From the NCBI GenBank assembly GCA_001898145.1, contig MKSR01000013.1:117724-181723 (forward strand): DNA of 64,000 nucleotides. Direction: 5' to 3'. The notes under the pieces were generated by a model. It did not search any database. It was not told the origin of the DNA and saw nothing but the letters and a program-made list of their open reading frames with translations. This stretch comes from Dyadobacter sp. 50-39. Lineage in GTDB: Bacteria; Bacteroidota; Bacteroidia; Cytophagales; Spirosomataceae. Below, one piece after another: positions 24,216-32,996 of the stretch (the stretch's first letter is position 1; the number at the start of each line of letters is the position of its first letter). The position numbers were made by a program, and so were the translations under genes.

Positions 24216-27008
24216 TCAAAGTGTGTAACGAAGTCCGATCATAGAATACGACCCTCTCCGGTATTTTTGGTAGGTGCCGTCTGCGTCTGTAATCTTATTA
24301 TCCCGGTTGGTGTCCTGGATCAGGCGGAATGGTTGGTTAAGCAAATCCTGGATACTTGCGCGGATTTCAAGGCGCTTCCCAATTGCTTTGATGATATTGA
24401 GATCAATCACATGACGGGGCATTTCAAAAATGTTCGCACTGATCACATTGTCCCCAATGATGTAGATGCGCTTTCCGATAACATTGTAAAGTGCGTTCAC
24501 CTGGAACCCTCTTGCATCATCATTATAGAACAAGCCTGTGTTGATCAGGAACGGCGACTGGCCTTGCAAATAACGGTCTTGGCTACCTGCCGTCACGTTA
24601 GTTTTCACATCACTGGTGATCAGGGAAGCATTTAATGTTACCAGCATTTTGCTCAGGAAGGTGGCGTTTTCAGGATTGGATAGCGCCTTTCTTACTTCAA
24701 GCTCAACCCCTCTTGCATAAGCCGTCTTAGCATTTTGCACAGTGAATGCAACAGTACTTCCATTATAGAAAATGGCTGCCTCAATTGGGTTTTTGAATGT
24801 CTTGTTAAAAAAGGATAGGGTAATCAGCTCACTTTTACTTGGATAAAATTCATACCGGAGATCATAATTCTGAATTGTTGCATTCACCAAATTCGGATTC
24901 CCTTTTCTTGAAACGTCGAAATTAAAATCATAATAAGTACTTGGCGACAACTCCCTGAATTCCGGACGGTTCACTGTGGTGCTGTAAGCAGCCCGGATAG
25001 CATGCTGTTCATTAAACTTATAGGTTAAGTTAACCGAAGGCAGCGGCGTAAATACAGGCCGGTCAACGTTTACTTTTATACCACCACCTCTTTCAAATCC
25101 CTGAAGCTGTTGACGGTTATATTCACCACGAAATCCAATGGTAGCATTTAAATGCTCAGTAACTGGCCAGAAAAAGGAAGCATAGCCTGCTGCCATTAAA
25201 TTTTGGGCAGTATACTTATCATCAAAGTTGGTCCCTTCGGTATAATATACCTTACTGCTTCCGAGATTAGATGGTTGGAAAAATTGTTCGGGTGCCAACG
25301 ATAATAGCTCACTTGTTATCCTGTTAGGGTTTACAATCCCAAACCAACGCGCTGAATATTTACGGTCTTTATACTCTACGTAGGTTCCTGCGGTAAGCTT
25401 GGCTTGAAGGTCAGGATTTTCCTTTTTACTACCGATCGCATGCTCAACAGAAACAGTTCCGGTTCCGACTATTTCGCCCAAACGGGAGTAAAAGCGTGCT
25501 GCCTGCTGTAAGGTAGGGCTTTCAAATTGCTGCAAGTTGATAGTGAACGGTTGCTGAGTACCGCTTTCACGTGTTGAAGTAAATCTGCGAAAGTCAGGTT
25601 CATTACGGTAAGTATAGCCAGCACCGCCAATCCATTTAAGCTTGGTTTTTGCACTTAGCTCATGCGTACCGCTTAGCTGACCAGAATAAATACTGCGGGC
25701 TTCGTAGCGAAATGCTCCGTTGTTGTAATCCAGATTATTTTCAAGGTTTCCACCACCGCGAAGAACAGTTTCTTTATTCCCCATCTGGTTAAACAGGTTC
25801 CGGAACTCGATTTTATTTTTCGGGTTAAGAATAAATGCCCAGTTCGACATTACTCCTAAGCGGGCATTTTCCTGAAATAATTGGTCATTAAGAGTTTCAA
25901 TCCGCTGCGCTGATGAGTTAAAACGATTCTGCGATACCGTGGTATTAACCCTTGTAAGCGAGTAATTGACATAGGAAGTATTGGTCACTTCAACGTCTTT
26001 GATAAAGAACCTGCGGCTGAAATTGACACCCCCACGCCAATCCGGTGTTACAGACACTGATTTTGGTGCATAATAATCAGGTAACTGCTGGAAGCGGCTG
26101 ATAATATTGTCTGTGCTTGCATTCAACACAACAGCTCTCCTGTTTGGAAAATTGTCAGGCAATGTACGCGTACCGTTCTCGATCCCTAAGAATTCCAGCC
26201 CACCACCTTTATGGCTGGTTGCTGAATTAAATGTAGTTCCACTTCGGTAACCTGCCGAGAAATTTACCGAAAAGCTGTTCCCGTCAGGAACTGTCTTTGT
26301 GTAGATTTTGATTGCCCCACCACTTACGTCACCAGGTAAATCGGCAGATGCTGATTTAAAAACCAGCATTCGGTCGATTGCTGATGAAGGAATTAAGTCA
26401 AAGGAAAAGGATTTAGTGTCAACTTCAGTAGAAGGAGTGATAATATCGTTGAGTAAAACTGTGTTGTAGCGCTCATTCAATCCGCGGACCACAATGAAGC
26501 GGTCATCAAAAATTGAAATCCCAGGAACACGGCGAATAACCGCAGAAGCATCCCTGTCTTGTGTCCTTTGTATCTGTTGTGCTGAAATACCAACAGCAAC
26601 TTGTTGAACTTGTCTTAATTCAGTGATTACTGAAACCTCTGTATTTGTCTGCCGCTGGCCTTTGACAACTACTTCCTGCAAGGTTTTGTTATCTTCTACC
26701 AGTGCCGTTGTAATGAGAGTGGCTTTGTCAGCTTCTACACGAACATTTTCGATTTCTTTGGTTGCGTAGGAAACGTAGCTAATTTGAACTTTGTAAGATC
26801 CTGCCGGCACTTTTTGAATATCAAAATTGCCTTCAACATCTGTCACTGAACCTAATTGGGAAGCAGCGCCTATAATTTGAACGGTGGCGCCGATGATGGC
26901 TTCATTGTTTTTGCCATCTTTAACTGTACCCTTTACAGAGCCTACCTGTGCAAAGCATAGAGAGGAAACGGCAAACAGGAGGGAAATTGTGGTAACTAAT
27001 TGTTTCAT
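24216..27008 (-). CDS. TonB-dependent outer-membrane receptor
   Basis: The protein has 930 residues: a signal peptide (LLFAVSSLCFAQ), a CarboxypepD_reg-like domain (about 25-105), a plug domain (about 120-240; SAVIRRVPGISIFDDRFIVVRGLNERYNTVLLN), and a long 22-strand barrel ending YSMIGLRYTL with the usual aromatic end. It imports a large or scarce ligand using TonB energy. It is first in a two-gene operon with a beta-helix lipoprotein. A 7-base inverted repeat overlaps its TAGTTTTG promoter box, suggesting direct repression. Confidence 0.93.
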   Translation of the reverse strand: MKQLVTTISLLFAVSSLCFAQVGSVKGTVKDGKNNEAIIGATVQIIGAASQLGSVTDVEGNFDIQKVPAGSYKVQISYVSYATKEIENVRVEADKATLITTALVEDNKTLQEVVVKGQRQTNTEVSVITELRQVQQVAVGISAQQIQRTQDRDASAVIRRVPGISIFDDRFIVVRGLNERYNTVLLNDIITPSTEVDTKSFSFDLIPSSAIDRMLVFKSASADLPGDVSGGAIKIYTKTVPDGNSFSVNFSAGYRSGTTFNSATSHKGGGLEFLGIENGTRTLPDNFPNRRAVVLNASTDNIISRFQQLPDYYAPKSVSVTPDWRGGVNFSRRFFIKDVEVTNTSYVNYSLTRVNTTVSQNRFNSSAQRIETLNDQLFQENARLGVMSNWAFILNPKNKIEFRNLFNQMGNKETVLRGGGNLENNLDYNNGAFRYEARSIYSGQLSGTHELSAKTKLKWIGGAGYTYRNEPDFRRFTSTRESGTQQPFTINLQQFESPTLQQAARFYSRLGEIVGTGTVSVEHAIGSKKENPDLQAKLTAGTYVEYKDRKYSARWFGIVNPNRITSELLSLAPEQFFQPSNLGSSKVYYTEGTNFDDKYTAQNLMAAGYASFFWPVTEHLNATIGFRGEYNRQQLQGFERGGGIKVNVDRPVFTPLPSVNLTYKFNEQHAIRAAYSTTVNRPEFRELSPSTYYDFNFDVSRKGNPNLVNATIQNYDLRYEFYPSKSELITLSFFNKTFKNPIEAAIFYNGSTVAFTVQNAKTAYARGVELEVRKALSNPENATFLSKMLVTLNASLITSDVKTNVTAGSQDRYLQGQSPFLINTGLFYNDDARGFQVNALYNVIGKRIYIIGDNVISANIFEMPRHVIDLNIIKAIGKRLEIRASIQDLLNQPFRLIQDTNRDNKITDADGTYQKYRRGSYSMIGLRYTL

Positions 27009-27014
27009 AATCCG

Positions 27015-27040
27015 GTGTCAATAATTTTGACACAAAACTA
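27015..27040 (-). promoter_or_regulatory. Promoter box and operator-like inverted repeat of the TonB receptor gene
   Basis: On the minus strand TAGTTTTG (27033-27040) matches the Bacteroidota -7 consensus TAnnTTTG. Immediately downstream GTGTCAA-AATTA-TTGACAC (27015-27033) is a 7-base inverted repeat around a 5-base spacer, placed between promoter and ATG. No clear -33 box was seen. Confidence 0.5.
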
Positions 27041-27097
27041 CTCCCCCCAGATTACTCCCATATTTCTTAAATATTAACTTATTGTTAACTGAGCAGG

Positions 27098-27838
27098 TTA
27101 CCTAAGTGACATTTTATACTTGTTGATAAGCAGATAATCAGGGTCATGAGAACCAGTTAAGAATCGGCTCCTGTTCCAAATCGAATTGCACCGCTCTTTA
27201 ATAAGGTCAAAGTGGCCAAGTCGCTCATCGTATAACGAATAAATTGTCTGAGTAAGCCTACCTATTTGCTTATCATATGTTTCAGCCTCTAAAATCAAGC
27301 CTTGGCAGTGCGCTATTGAATAAGGTTGGTCCTCAATCATCGAACCATGTATACTAACCTGCTCGACCAGCTCCTTAAAATTGACTAATAATATATGGTA
27401 GGATTGCAAGTAGGCACTTATATCTTTATCAAGTGAGGGTTTAGCGAAATCGTAAGGCGCGGGCAGCGGATTTTGTGCAAGAATCAAGGCGTAAATCGCT
27501 TTAACGTCATTTCGATGGGTCCTATCGTTCTTTATATTTGCTGAAACAGACAGTTTTATGGCATACGCTGTTTCCTTGATGCTGTGCTTCCTTCCTTTAA
27601 ACAAGTTTTTCCGATCAATAGAAGCTTGGATGTATTGGTTAACTACATCAAAATAACGCTGGCTTACTTGCTCATAGTCTTCCAGTTCTTGCTCTAACCC
27701 ATTTACTGATTCAAGTTCGTGCTTTGAGGAGTACGAACCTGAGGATTTGACTACTTCCAGAATAGCGTAGGCTTTTTCAACCCGCTTCGAGCGCGACCTT
27801 TCAAATGGTGTTTGGGTTGCATGCAACGTTTCAACCAT
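27098..27838 (-). CDS. Hypothetical protein, unrecognised family (paralog of 40256)
   Basis: The 246-residue, soluble, helix-rich protein has no signal peptide. Comparison with the paralog at 40256 shows shared blocks: ER-x4-KR-x-EKA, VNGLE-x2-L, HSIK-x-TAYA, APYDFAKPS, PYS-x-AHC, LILEAE, YSLY, FDLIK-x-RC-x-SI, and SRF. Identity is strongest in the C-terminal third and includes conserved His and Cys residues (AHC, RC). The start is placed at ATG 27838 (MVETLHA). No known domain was recognised. The two copies bracket the antiporter and first efflux operon. Confidence 0.7.
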   Translation of the reverse strand: MVETLHATQTPFERSRSKRVEKAYAILEVVKSSGSYSSKHELESVNGLEQELEDYEQVSQRYFDVVNQYIQASIDRKNLFKGRKHSIKETAYAIKLSVSANIKNDRTHRNDVKAIYALILAQNPLPAPYDFAKPSLDKDISAYLQSYHILLVNFKELVEQVSIHGSMIEDQPYSIAHCQGLILEAETYDKQIGRLTQTIYSLYDERLGHFDLIKERCNSIWNRSRFLTGSHDPDYLLINKYKMSLR

Positions 27839-28043
27839 TATTAACAAGTGTGTTTAAAAACATAACCTCCGCAAAACTAATATGAACTATAAAGTTAACA
27901 ATAACTTTACTTGGAAAAGTATTTGGCATGTGCTGGCAGACGTCTGGCGTATTTTTATAGTATGACCACAGCCGAACCAAACTATAAGTTGCTATACTGA
28001 AAAACCCTGTTAATTCAGATGCCAAGGGAGTGCTAATACCAAC

Positions 28044-28208
28044 GCAGCATGTAAATCGCTGGAACCAAGCTACAACGCCCTCAGGCGCGAAGTGTTAGCC
28101 AATTTGTATTTGCAGGTTGATGAAACAAGTATACAAGTCTTGGAAAACAGCGGCAAAAAAGGTAGCTCTCACGAGGGCTATCTGTGGGCTTCTCACATAA
28201 TGGGTAAC
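28044..28208 (+). pseudogene. IS66-family transposase (TnpC) fragment
   Basis: A 55-codon stretch on the plus strand reads AACKSLEPSYNALRREVL, then LYLQVDETSIQVLENS and KKGSSHEGYLW. This matches the catalytic region of IS66 TnpC, with the first catalytic Asp in the VDET block. No start, no remaining transposase and no second terminal repeat are present, so it is a short relic. It lies in the gap between the hypothetical gene at 27098 and the coiled-coil lipoprotein. Confidence 0.7.
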
Positions 28209-28339
28209 GCCATCTATCTTTATTACAGATAATAATCTTTTCGTTCTGACGGTTGTCATTGGTTTTTGTTAAGGAACATTGATTCCCTTTGAAAACCTCC
28301 TTTTATTTATTAACCTTATGCCTCAAAAAAGGGACGCAC

Positions 28340-28897
28340 ATGAAGAATTGGACATTATTTTTTCTGTTTTTCGCGGCAACCTTGCAAAGTTGCGAATACA
28401 AGGAAAAGGAAGCGCGGTTGACTAAAAGAGAACAGCAGATCGCCGAAAAAGAACAGACATTAATGCAATGGGAGCAGCGTTTGACGCTATTGGAAAAGGA
28501 CTTGCAGGAAAAAAAGAAAAAGCAACAGCAAGATTCCACTGCCGTTACCGACTCGCTGCAAGCGCAACCCGTCACCGGCAAGTGGATTGTGAAAATGCGC
28601 TGCACGGAGACAAACTGCGGCGGGTCAGCCATCGGGGATTCGAAAACAGAAACCTGGGAAATTGCATATCATAACAAAGGGATAGTTGTAAATGCGTTTG
28701 CGGGGAACAACCTTTCAAGGATCTACAACGGTTCTTACTCTCAAAACCGTCTTGAAGCTACAAATGGTCAACCTGGCTCCGAATCGGTGATCCGTGTGAT
28801 GCTTGAACTGAAAGAAGGCAAAATGGAAGGGACTCGGGAAGTGGAGCGCACCGATTGCAAAATACGCTACATCCTGACTGCCGAAAGGCAGAAATAA
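28340..28897 (+). CDS. Coiled-coil lipoprotein
   Basis: The 185-residue protein has a lipoprotein signal (NWTLFFLFFAATLQSC). A charged coiled coil covers about residues 20-70 (EARLTKREQQIAEKEQTLMQWEQRL). It is followed by a small beta domain with several Cys (KMRCTETNCGGS, RTDCKIRY). ATG 28340 is used since an upstream start only adds non-signal residues. It lies 16 bases ahead of the antiporter gene and is probably cotranscribed with it. Envelope location is likely; the function is unknown. Confidence 0.75.
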   Translation: MKNWTLFFLFFAATLQSCEYKEKEARLTKREQQIAEKEQTLMQWEQRLTLLEKDLQEKKKKQQQDSTAVTDSLQAQPVTGKWIVKMRCTETNCGGSAIGDSKTETWEIAYHNKGIVVNAFAGNNLSRIYNGSYSQNRLEATNGQPGSESVIRVMLELKEGKMEGTREVERTDCKIRYILTAERQK

Positions 28898-28913
28898 TGC
28901 TAACCTTGTGCGT

Positions 28914-31082
28914 ATGATTTCTTTGTTTCTTTTAGATCTCTCATTACCCCTTAAAAACCCGGTTATTATTTTTTCGGTGGTGCTTTTTATTATCCTTTTT
29001 GCACCCATCCTTTTCAGCCGGATCAAAGTACCACATATTATCGGACTAATCATTTCAGGAATGATCGTCGGACCGTATGGATTTAACCTTCTCAGCAGGG
29101 ATAGCAGCATTGTGCTGTTCGGAACGGTAGGCCTGCTTTACATTATGTTTTTGGCGGGTTTGGAAATTGATCTCGCGGAATTCAGGAAAAACCGAAACAA
29201 AATCATCGTCTTTGGGCTGACAACATTTTTACTGCCGCTTGTTACCGGCACAGTGGCCAGTTACTATATCCTTGGCTACGGATTTCTGTCCTCGCTCCTG
29301 CTGGCTAGCATGTTTTCCACACATACATTGGTATCGTATCCTATTGCAAGCAAGTATGGAGTCACCCGAAACCGGGCGATCAACATGACAGTAGGCGGAA
29401 CGATGATCACCGACATTCTTGCTCTCCTCATTCTGGCAGGCGTGGCAGGAATGTCAAAGGGCGACGTTTCGCCTGCATTCTGGTTTCAACTTGGATTTTC
29501 GTTCATTGTTTTTGTGGCCGTGGTCTTGTTTCTTTTTCCAATAATCTGCCGCTGGTTTTTCAAGCGTTTCGACGACAGCATTTCACAATACATATTTGTG
29601 CTGGCAATGGTTTTCCTGGCTTCTTTTTTGGCAGAGATTGCAGGTGTAGAGGCAATTATCGGTGCATTTTTCTCGGGTTTGGTGCTAAATAGATTCGTCC
29701 CTCATTCCTCCCCATTAATGAACCGGATTGACTTTGTGGGCAATGCGCTGTTCATTCCGTTTTTTCTGATCAGCGTTGGTATGCTGGTCGATATCAGTGT
29801 GTTGGTCAATGGATGGGGCGCATTGAAAGTGGCCGGCGTGATCCTTGTGATAGCCTTGGCAAGCAAATATTTGGCTGCCTGGATCACCCAGAAAGCATTC
29901 AGGTTCTCCGCTGATGAGGGGTTGATGATTTTTGGGCTAAGTTCTTCACATGCAGCCGCTACACTGGCAATTATCCTGGTCGGCTATAACATTATCGTCG
30001 GAGAAACTGCGCTGGGCCAGCCCATTAGGCTTTTGGACGAAGATGTGCTTAATGGCACGATCGTGCTGATTCTGGTAAGCTGCGCGGTGAGCTCATTTGT
30101 TGTGGAACGAGCTTCTGAAAAACTGGCGATATTGCAGGAAGAGCAGACCACGGAAGATTCCGACGCTGTTAGCACCGAGAAAATACTTGTCTCGCTGTCC
30201 TATCCAGATATGATTGCCGACCTGGTCGATTTCGGGATAATGTTAAAAGCAAAATATAGCTCCATTCCCCTTTATGGTTTGCACATTGTTACCGACGAAG
30301 ATCAAAAACACGATTCAGCTTCTCATGGTAAAAAAATCCTGAACAAGGCAGTCGATCATGCCAGCTCGTCTGAAAATGTACTGATCCCCCTTACCCGCTA
30401 TGACACCAATATCAGTAACGGCATCATTTATTCAATTAAAGAACAGGACATTACCGATGTGGTGATTGGGTTGCACCTGAAAACCGATCACAAAACATTC
30501 CTTGGCCCAAAAGTCGAAAACATAGTTAAGCGGATTTTTGAAACCATATACATTTACAAACCGGGCCAGCCCTTTAACACCCTCACCAGGATTGTGGTGG
30601 CTGTACCGCCAGCCGGTAGCAATGAACCGGGTTTCCTGCATTGGCTGGGTAAGGTGATTACGCTGGCAAAAGTAAATTCTATGCCCATCCATTTTTACGC
30701 CTCAGCACAGACGATCAAGATAACGAAAAGCATCATCGAGCGGAAAGTATCCACTGTTGAGGTGAAATTCAATGTTTTTAATGAATGGGACGATTTTCTT
30801 ATCTTCTCCCGCGAACTAAAAATAGATGATCTTTTTATCATCGTTTCAGCCAGGAAAAATTCAGTTTCTTACCTGTCACAATTGGAAAAACTACCCGCTT
30901 ATCTTTCGAATTACTTCCACGAGCAAAGTCTCATCCTGATCTATCCCAAACAACTCGAATCCGGTATAAACATGAGCGACATTGAGCAAGCCGATAGCGC
31001 ATTGATCGGGACATTGTCAGACAAGTTAGGAGCACTGAGTAAAGCCGCCAATTATATTCGCATGAAATTAGGCGAGAAATGA
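28914..31082 (+). CDS. KefB/CPA2-type cation:proton antiporter with C-terminal UspA-like region
   Basis: The 722-residue protein has an N-terminal antiporter domain of about 12 helices (10-390). It is followed by a cytoplasmic part with alternating strands and helices resembling tandem universal-stress-protein folds (about 410-700; TRIVVAVPPAG, LFIIVSARKNS). ATG 28914 is preferred over an in-frame GTG 28908. The antiporter would exchange Na+ or K+ for H+ and fits the envelope-stress cargo. No TrkA-N motif GxGxxG was seen. Confidence 0.85.
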   Translation: MISLFLLDLSLPLKNPVIIFSVVLFIILFAPILFSRIKVPHIIGLIISGMIVGPYGFNLLSRDSSIVLFGTVGLLYIMFLAGLEIDLAEFRKNRNKIIVFGLTTFLLPLVTGTVASYYILGYGFLSSLLLASMFSTHTLVSYPIASKYGVTRNRAINMTVGGTMITDILALLILAGVAGMSKGDVSPAFWFQLGFSFIVFVAVVLFLFPIICRWFFKRFDDSISQYIFVLAMVFLASFLAEIAGVEAIIGAFFSGLVLNRFVPHSSPLMNRIDFVGNALFIPFFLISVGMLVDISVLVNGWGALKVAGVILVIALASKYLAAWITQKAFRFSADEGLMIFGLSSSHAAATLAIILVGYNIIVGETALGQPIRLLDEDVLNGTIVLILVSCAVSSFVVERASEKLAILQEEQTTEDSDAVSTEKILVSLSYPDMIADLVDFGIMLKAKYSSIPLYGLHIVTDEDQKHDSASHGKKILNKAVDHASSSENVLIPLTRYDTNISNGIIYSIKEQDITDVVIGLHLKTDHKTFLGPKVENIVKRIFETIYIYKPGQPFNTLTRIVVAVPPAGSNEPGFLHWLGKVITLAKVNSMPIHFYASAQTIKITKSIIERKVSTVEVKFNVFNEWDDFLIFSRELKIDDLFIIVSARKNSVSYLSQLEKLPAYLSNYFHEQSLILIYPKQLESGINMSDIEQADSALIGTLSDKLGALSKAANYIRMKLGEK

Positions 31083-31169
31083 GGCTAATTAAAGCTGCTA
31101 ACTTATTAAATCATTGAAATACGAAAAGTCGCGATAGTACCTCCAAATGTTAAGATCGTTACCCTTGAA

Positions 31170-31277
31170 AATTCCTCAATTGATCTTCTTCCTGTGTAGG
31201 TTTTTGATTGAGGAATTGCGCTTTTAGAGAAAATGACTTTTATCTAAAAGCGCAATTCAACTTCTGTTTTAACAGAA
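31170..31277. repeat. Three consecutive inverted repeats in a noncoding gap
   Basis: Arms AATTCCTCAAT 31170-31180 and ATTGAGGAATT 31207-31217 form the first hairpin. AATTGCGCTTTTAGA 31214-31228 and its exact complement 31243-31257 form the second (15 bases). TTCTGTT 31262-31268 and AACAGAA 31271-31277 form the third. The first and second share four bases, so they cannot both form fully. Confidence 0.75.
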
Positions 31278-31377
31278 AATAATTTCAGATCATTAAACCC
31301 TGCCTGAAACTAAATGTCTAAACAGGGGGCTGGCAAGCCAAAACCTGTTTATCGGATAATGTAAACGGCATAATATT

Positions 31378-31833
31378 ATGGAGATACAAAACGTATGTAA
31401 GAATTCCATCGTTATCTGTTTATTGGCAATAATACTTTCGTTCGGCCAGACGGATGCCAGTGGACAGTCCCAAATGTCTGCGGAAAGACAGAAGCTCAGC
31501 GACATAAAAATCTCTATCATAAGCAACAGGCTAAACCTCTCCCCAGAACAATCCATCAGATTCTGGCCCGTTTACAATGAATATTCTGCAAAAAGGAGGG
31601 GGATACATAAAGAAATTCGGCAGATTATTAATTATAAAAAGTCCCCAGAGGTATCTGATGTAAAGTCCTCGGAAGATATAATCAGGGTTCATCAGCTAAA
31701 ACAGAACGAACTGGATCTGGACAAAAAGTATCAGCAGCGCTTTCTGGATATAATTTCTGCAAACCAGCTCGGGGAGCTATACATGGCAGAAACAGAATAT
31801 AGTAAGATGCTGCTGGAAAGATTAAAAAAATAG
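31378..31833 (+). CDS. Small periplasmic Spy/CpxP-like protein
   Basis: The 151-residue protein has a signal peptide (about 1-27) and a helical, charged mature part: LSDIKISIISNRLNLSPEQSIRFWPVYNEYSAKRR. This LSPEQ-x-FWPVYNEY pattern is typical of Spy/LTxxQ-like periplasmic proteins found next to efflux and envelope-stress genes in Bacteroidota. The structured gap with three hairpins lies just upstream. It faces the MFP gene tail to tail. Confidence 0.75.
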   Translation: MEIQNVCKNSIVICLLAIILSFGQTDASGQSQMSAERQKLSDIKISIISNRLNLSPEQSIRFWPVYNEYSAKRRGIHKEIRQIINYKKSPEVSDVKSSEDIIRVHQLKQNELDLDKKYQQRFLDIISANQLGELYMAETEYSKMLLERLKK

Positions 31834-31871
31834 TCCGCTTTACACCCTGAGCGCAGGCTGTAAAGCGGGTA

Positions 31872-32987
31872 TTAGAAATCTGAATAAGCTATCTTGACCT
31901 GTTGCCCCTGGGGAATTTCATCGTTTGCCGTTTTCAACACTGTGTCGCCATCTTTGACCGGCCCAAAAATTTCGGTTTTTCCCCCACTCTCCATGCCCTT
32001 CTTGACATCTATCCAGTTTGCCCTTCCGTTATCTATCCGTATGACAAAACATTTCTCCATTGTTGTTGACACTGCCGAGCTTGGCACGATCAATGAACTA
32101 TGGGACCTGCCTACTGGAAGGACTACCTGAGCGTACATTCCCGGGGCCAGCCTCTGCCCTGGATTCATGACCTGTATTTCGACCAGCTCAGACCTGGTCT
32201 GGCGATCAATATTATGGGTAACCCTATTGATCTTCCCCTTAAACATCTGCCCGGGTAGACTTACCACCGAAAAACTGATGGGTTGTTTTTCACGGATCGC
32301 ATCAGTGTACCGCTCAGGAATGGCTACCTGTAGGCGAAGCATGGACTCTTGCTTAATCCTGTACATAGGTACAGCGCTTTTATCCGCAGGTCCAACGAAT
32401 GCCCCAGGTGCCAGCTTCCGGTCGGTAATGATGCCATCAAATGGTGCTTTGATTCTCAAATAGCTAATCATTTCCTGATGCGCTTGATAAACTGCATTGG
32501 CCCCAAGCAGAGAGAGACTGTCTGCCACAATTTTGGAACGGGCCACATCCATATCATTGGGTGAAACCGCGCCTTTGGTATTGGCAGCTACCAGTAGACG
32601 TCGATATACCGCTTTACTGGCTATCATCTGAGCCTCAAAGGAACGAACTTTGGCATAAGCTTCTGCAAGTTGCGCGGTTAGCTCGGGCGCTTCAAGTTCT
32701 GCCAGTACCTGGCCTAAATGGACCTTATCGCCTATATCTACGTTCATTTTTCTGATGTAGCTATTGACCTTTGGATAAACATCTGTTTCGTAATAGCTCA
32801 TTAACTCACCAGGTATCTGTAAATTTTCGCCGGGGTTGGACCGGATTACTTTCACTGCCGGAAAGACCACTTCATCATCCTGCTTTTCATTGCGCTTTGA
32901 TTCTTCTTCTGCACCCCTGGTGCTGCATCCATTGGTCGCAGCGGCTATGATCAGCACACTGCAAAAAATAACTATTCTGGTTCTCAT
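31872..32987 (-). CDS. Efflux RND periplasmic adaptor (MFP), operon 1
   Basis: The 371-residue HlyD-type protein has a lipoprotein-like signal (FCSVLIIAAATNGC), a lipoyl/barrel-sandwich domain (DIGDKVHLGQVLAELEAPEL), an alpha hairpin and a beta barrel (IKAPFDGIITDRKLAPGAFVGP). It links the RND pump to the TolC channel. It follows the RND gene by 9 bases and is last in a TolC-RND-MFP operon. Confidence 0.92.
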   Translation of the reverse strand: MRTRIVIFCSVLIIAAATNGCSTRGAEEESKRNEKQDDEVVFPAVKVIRSNPGENLQIPGELMSYYETDVYPKVNSYIRKMNVDIGDKVHLGQVLAELEAPELTAQLAEAYAKVRSFEAQMIASKAVYRRLLVAANTKGAVSPNDMDVARSKIVADSLSLLGANAVYQAHQEMISYLRIKAPFDGIITDRKLAPGAFVGPADKSAVPMYRIKQESMLRLQVAIPERYTDAIREKQPISFSVVSLPGQMFKGKINRVTHNIDRQTRSELVEIQVMNPGQRLAPGMYAQVVLPVGRSHSSLIVPSSAVSTTMEKCFVIRIDNGRANWIDVKKGMESGGKTEIFGPVKDGDTVLKTANDEIPQGQQVKIAYSDF

Positions 32988-32996
32988 CTTTATTTT

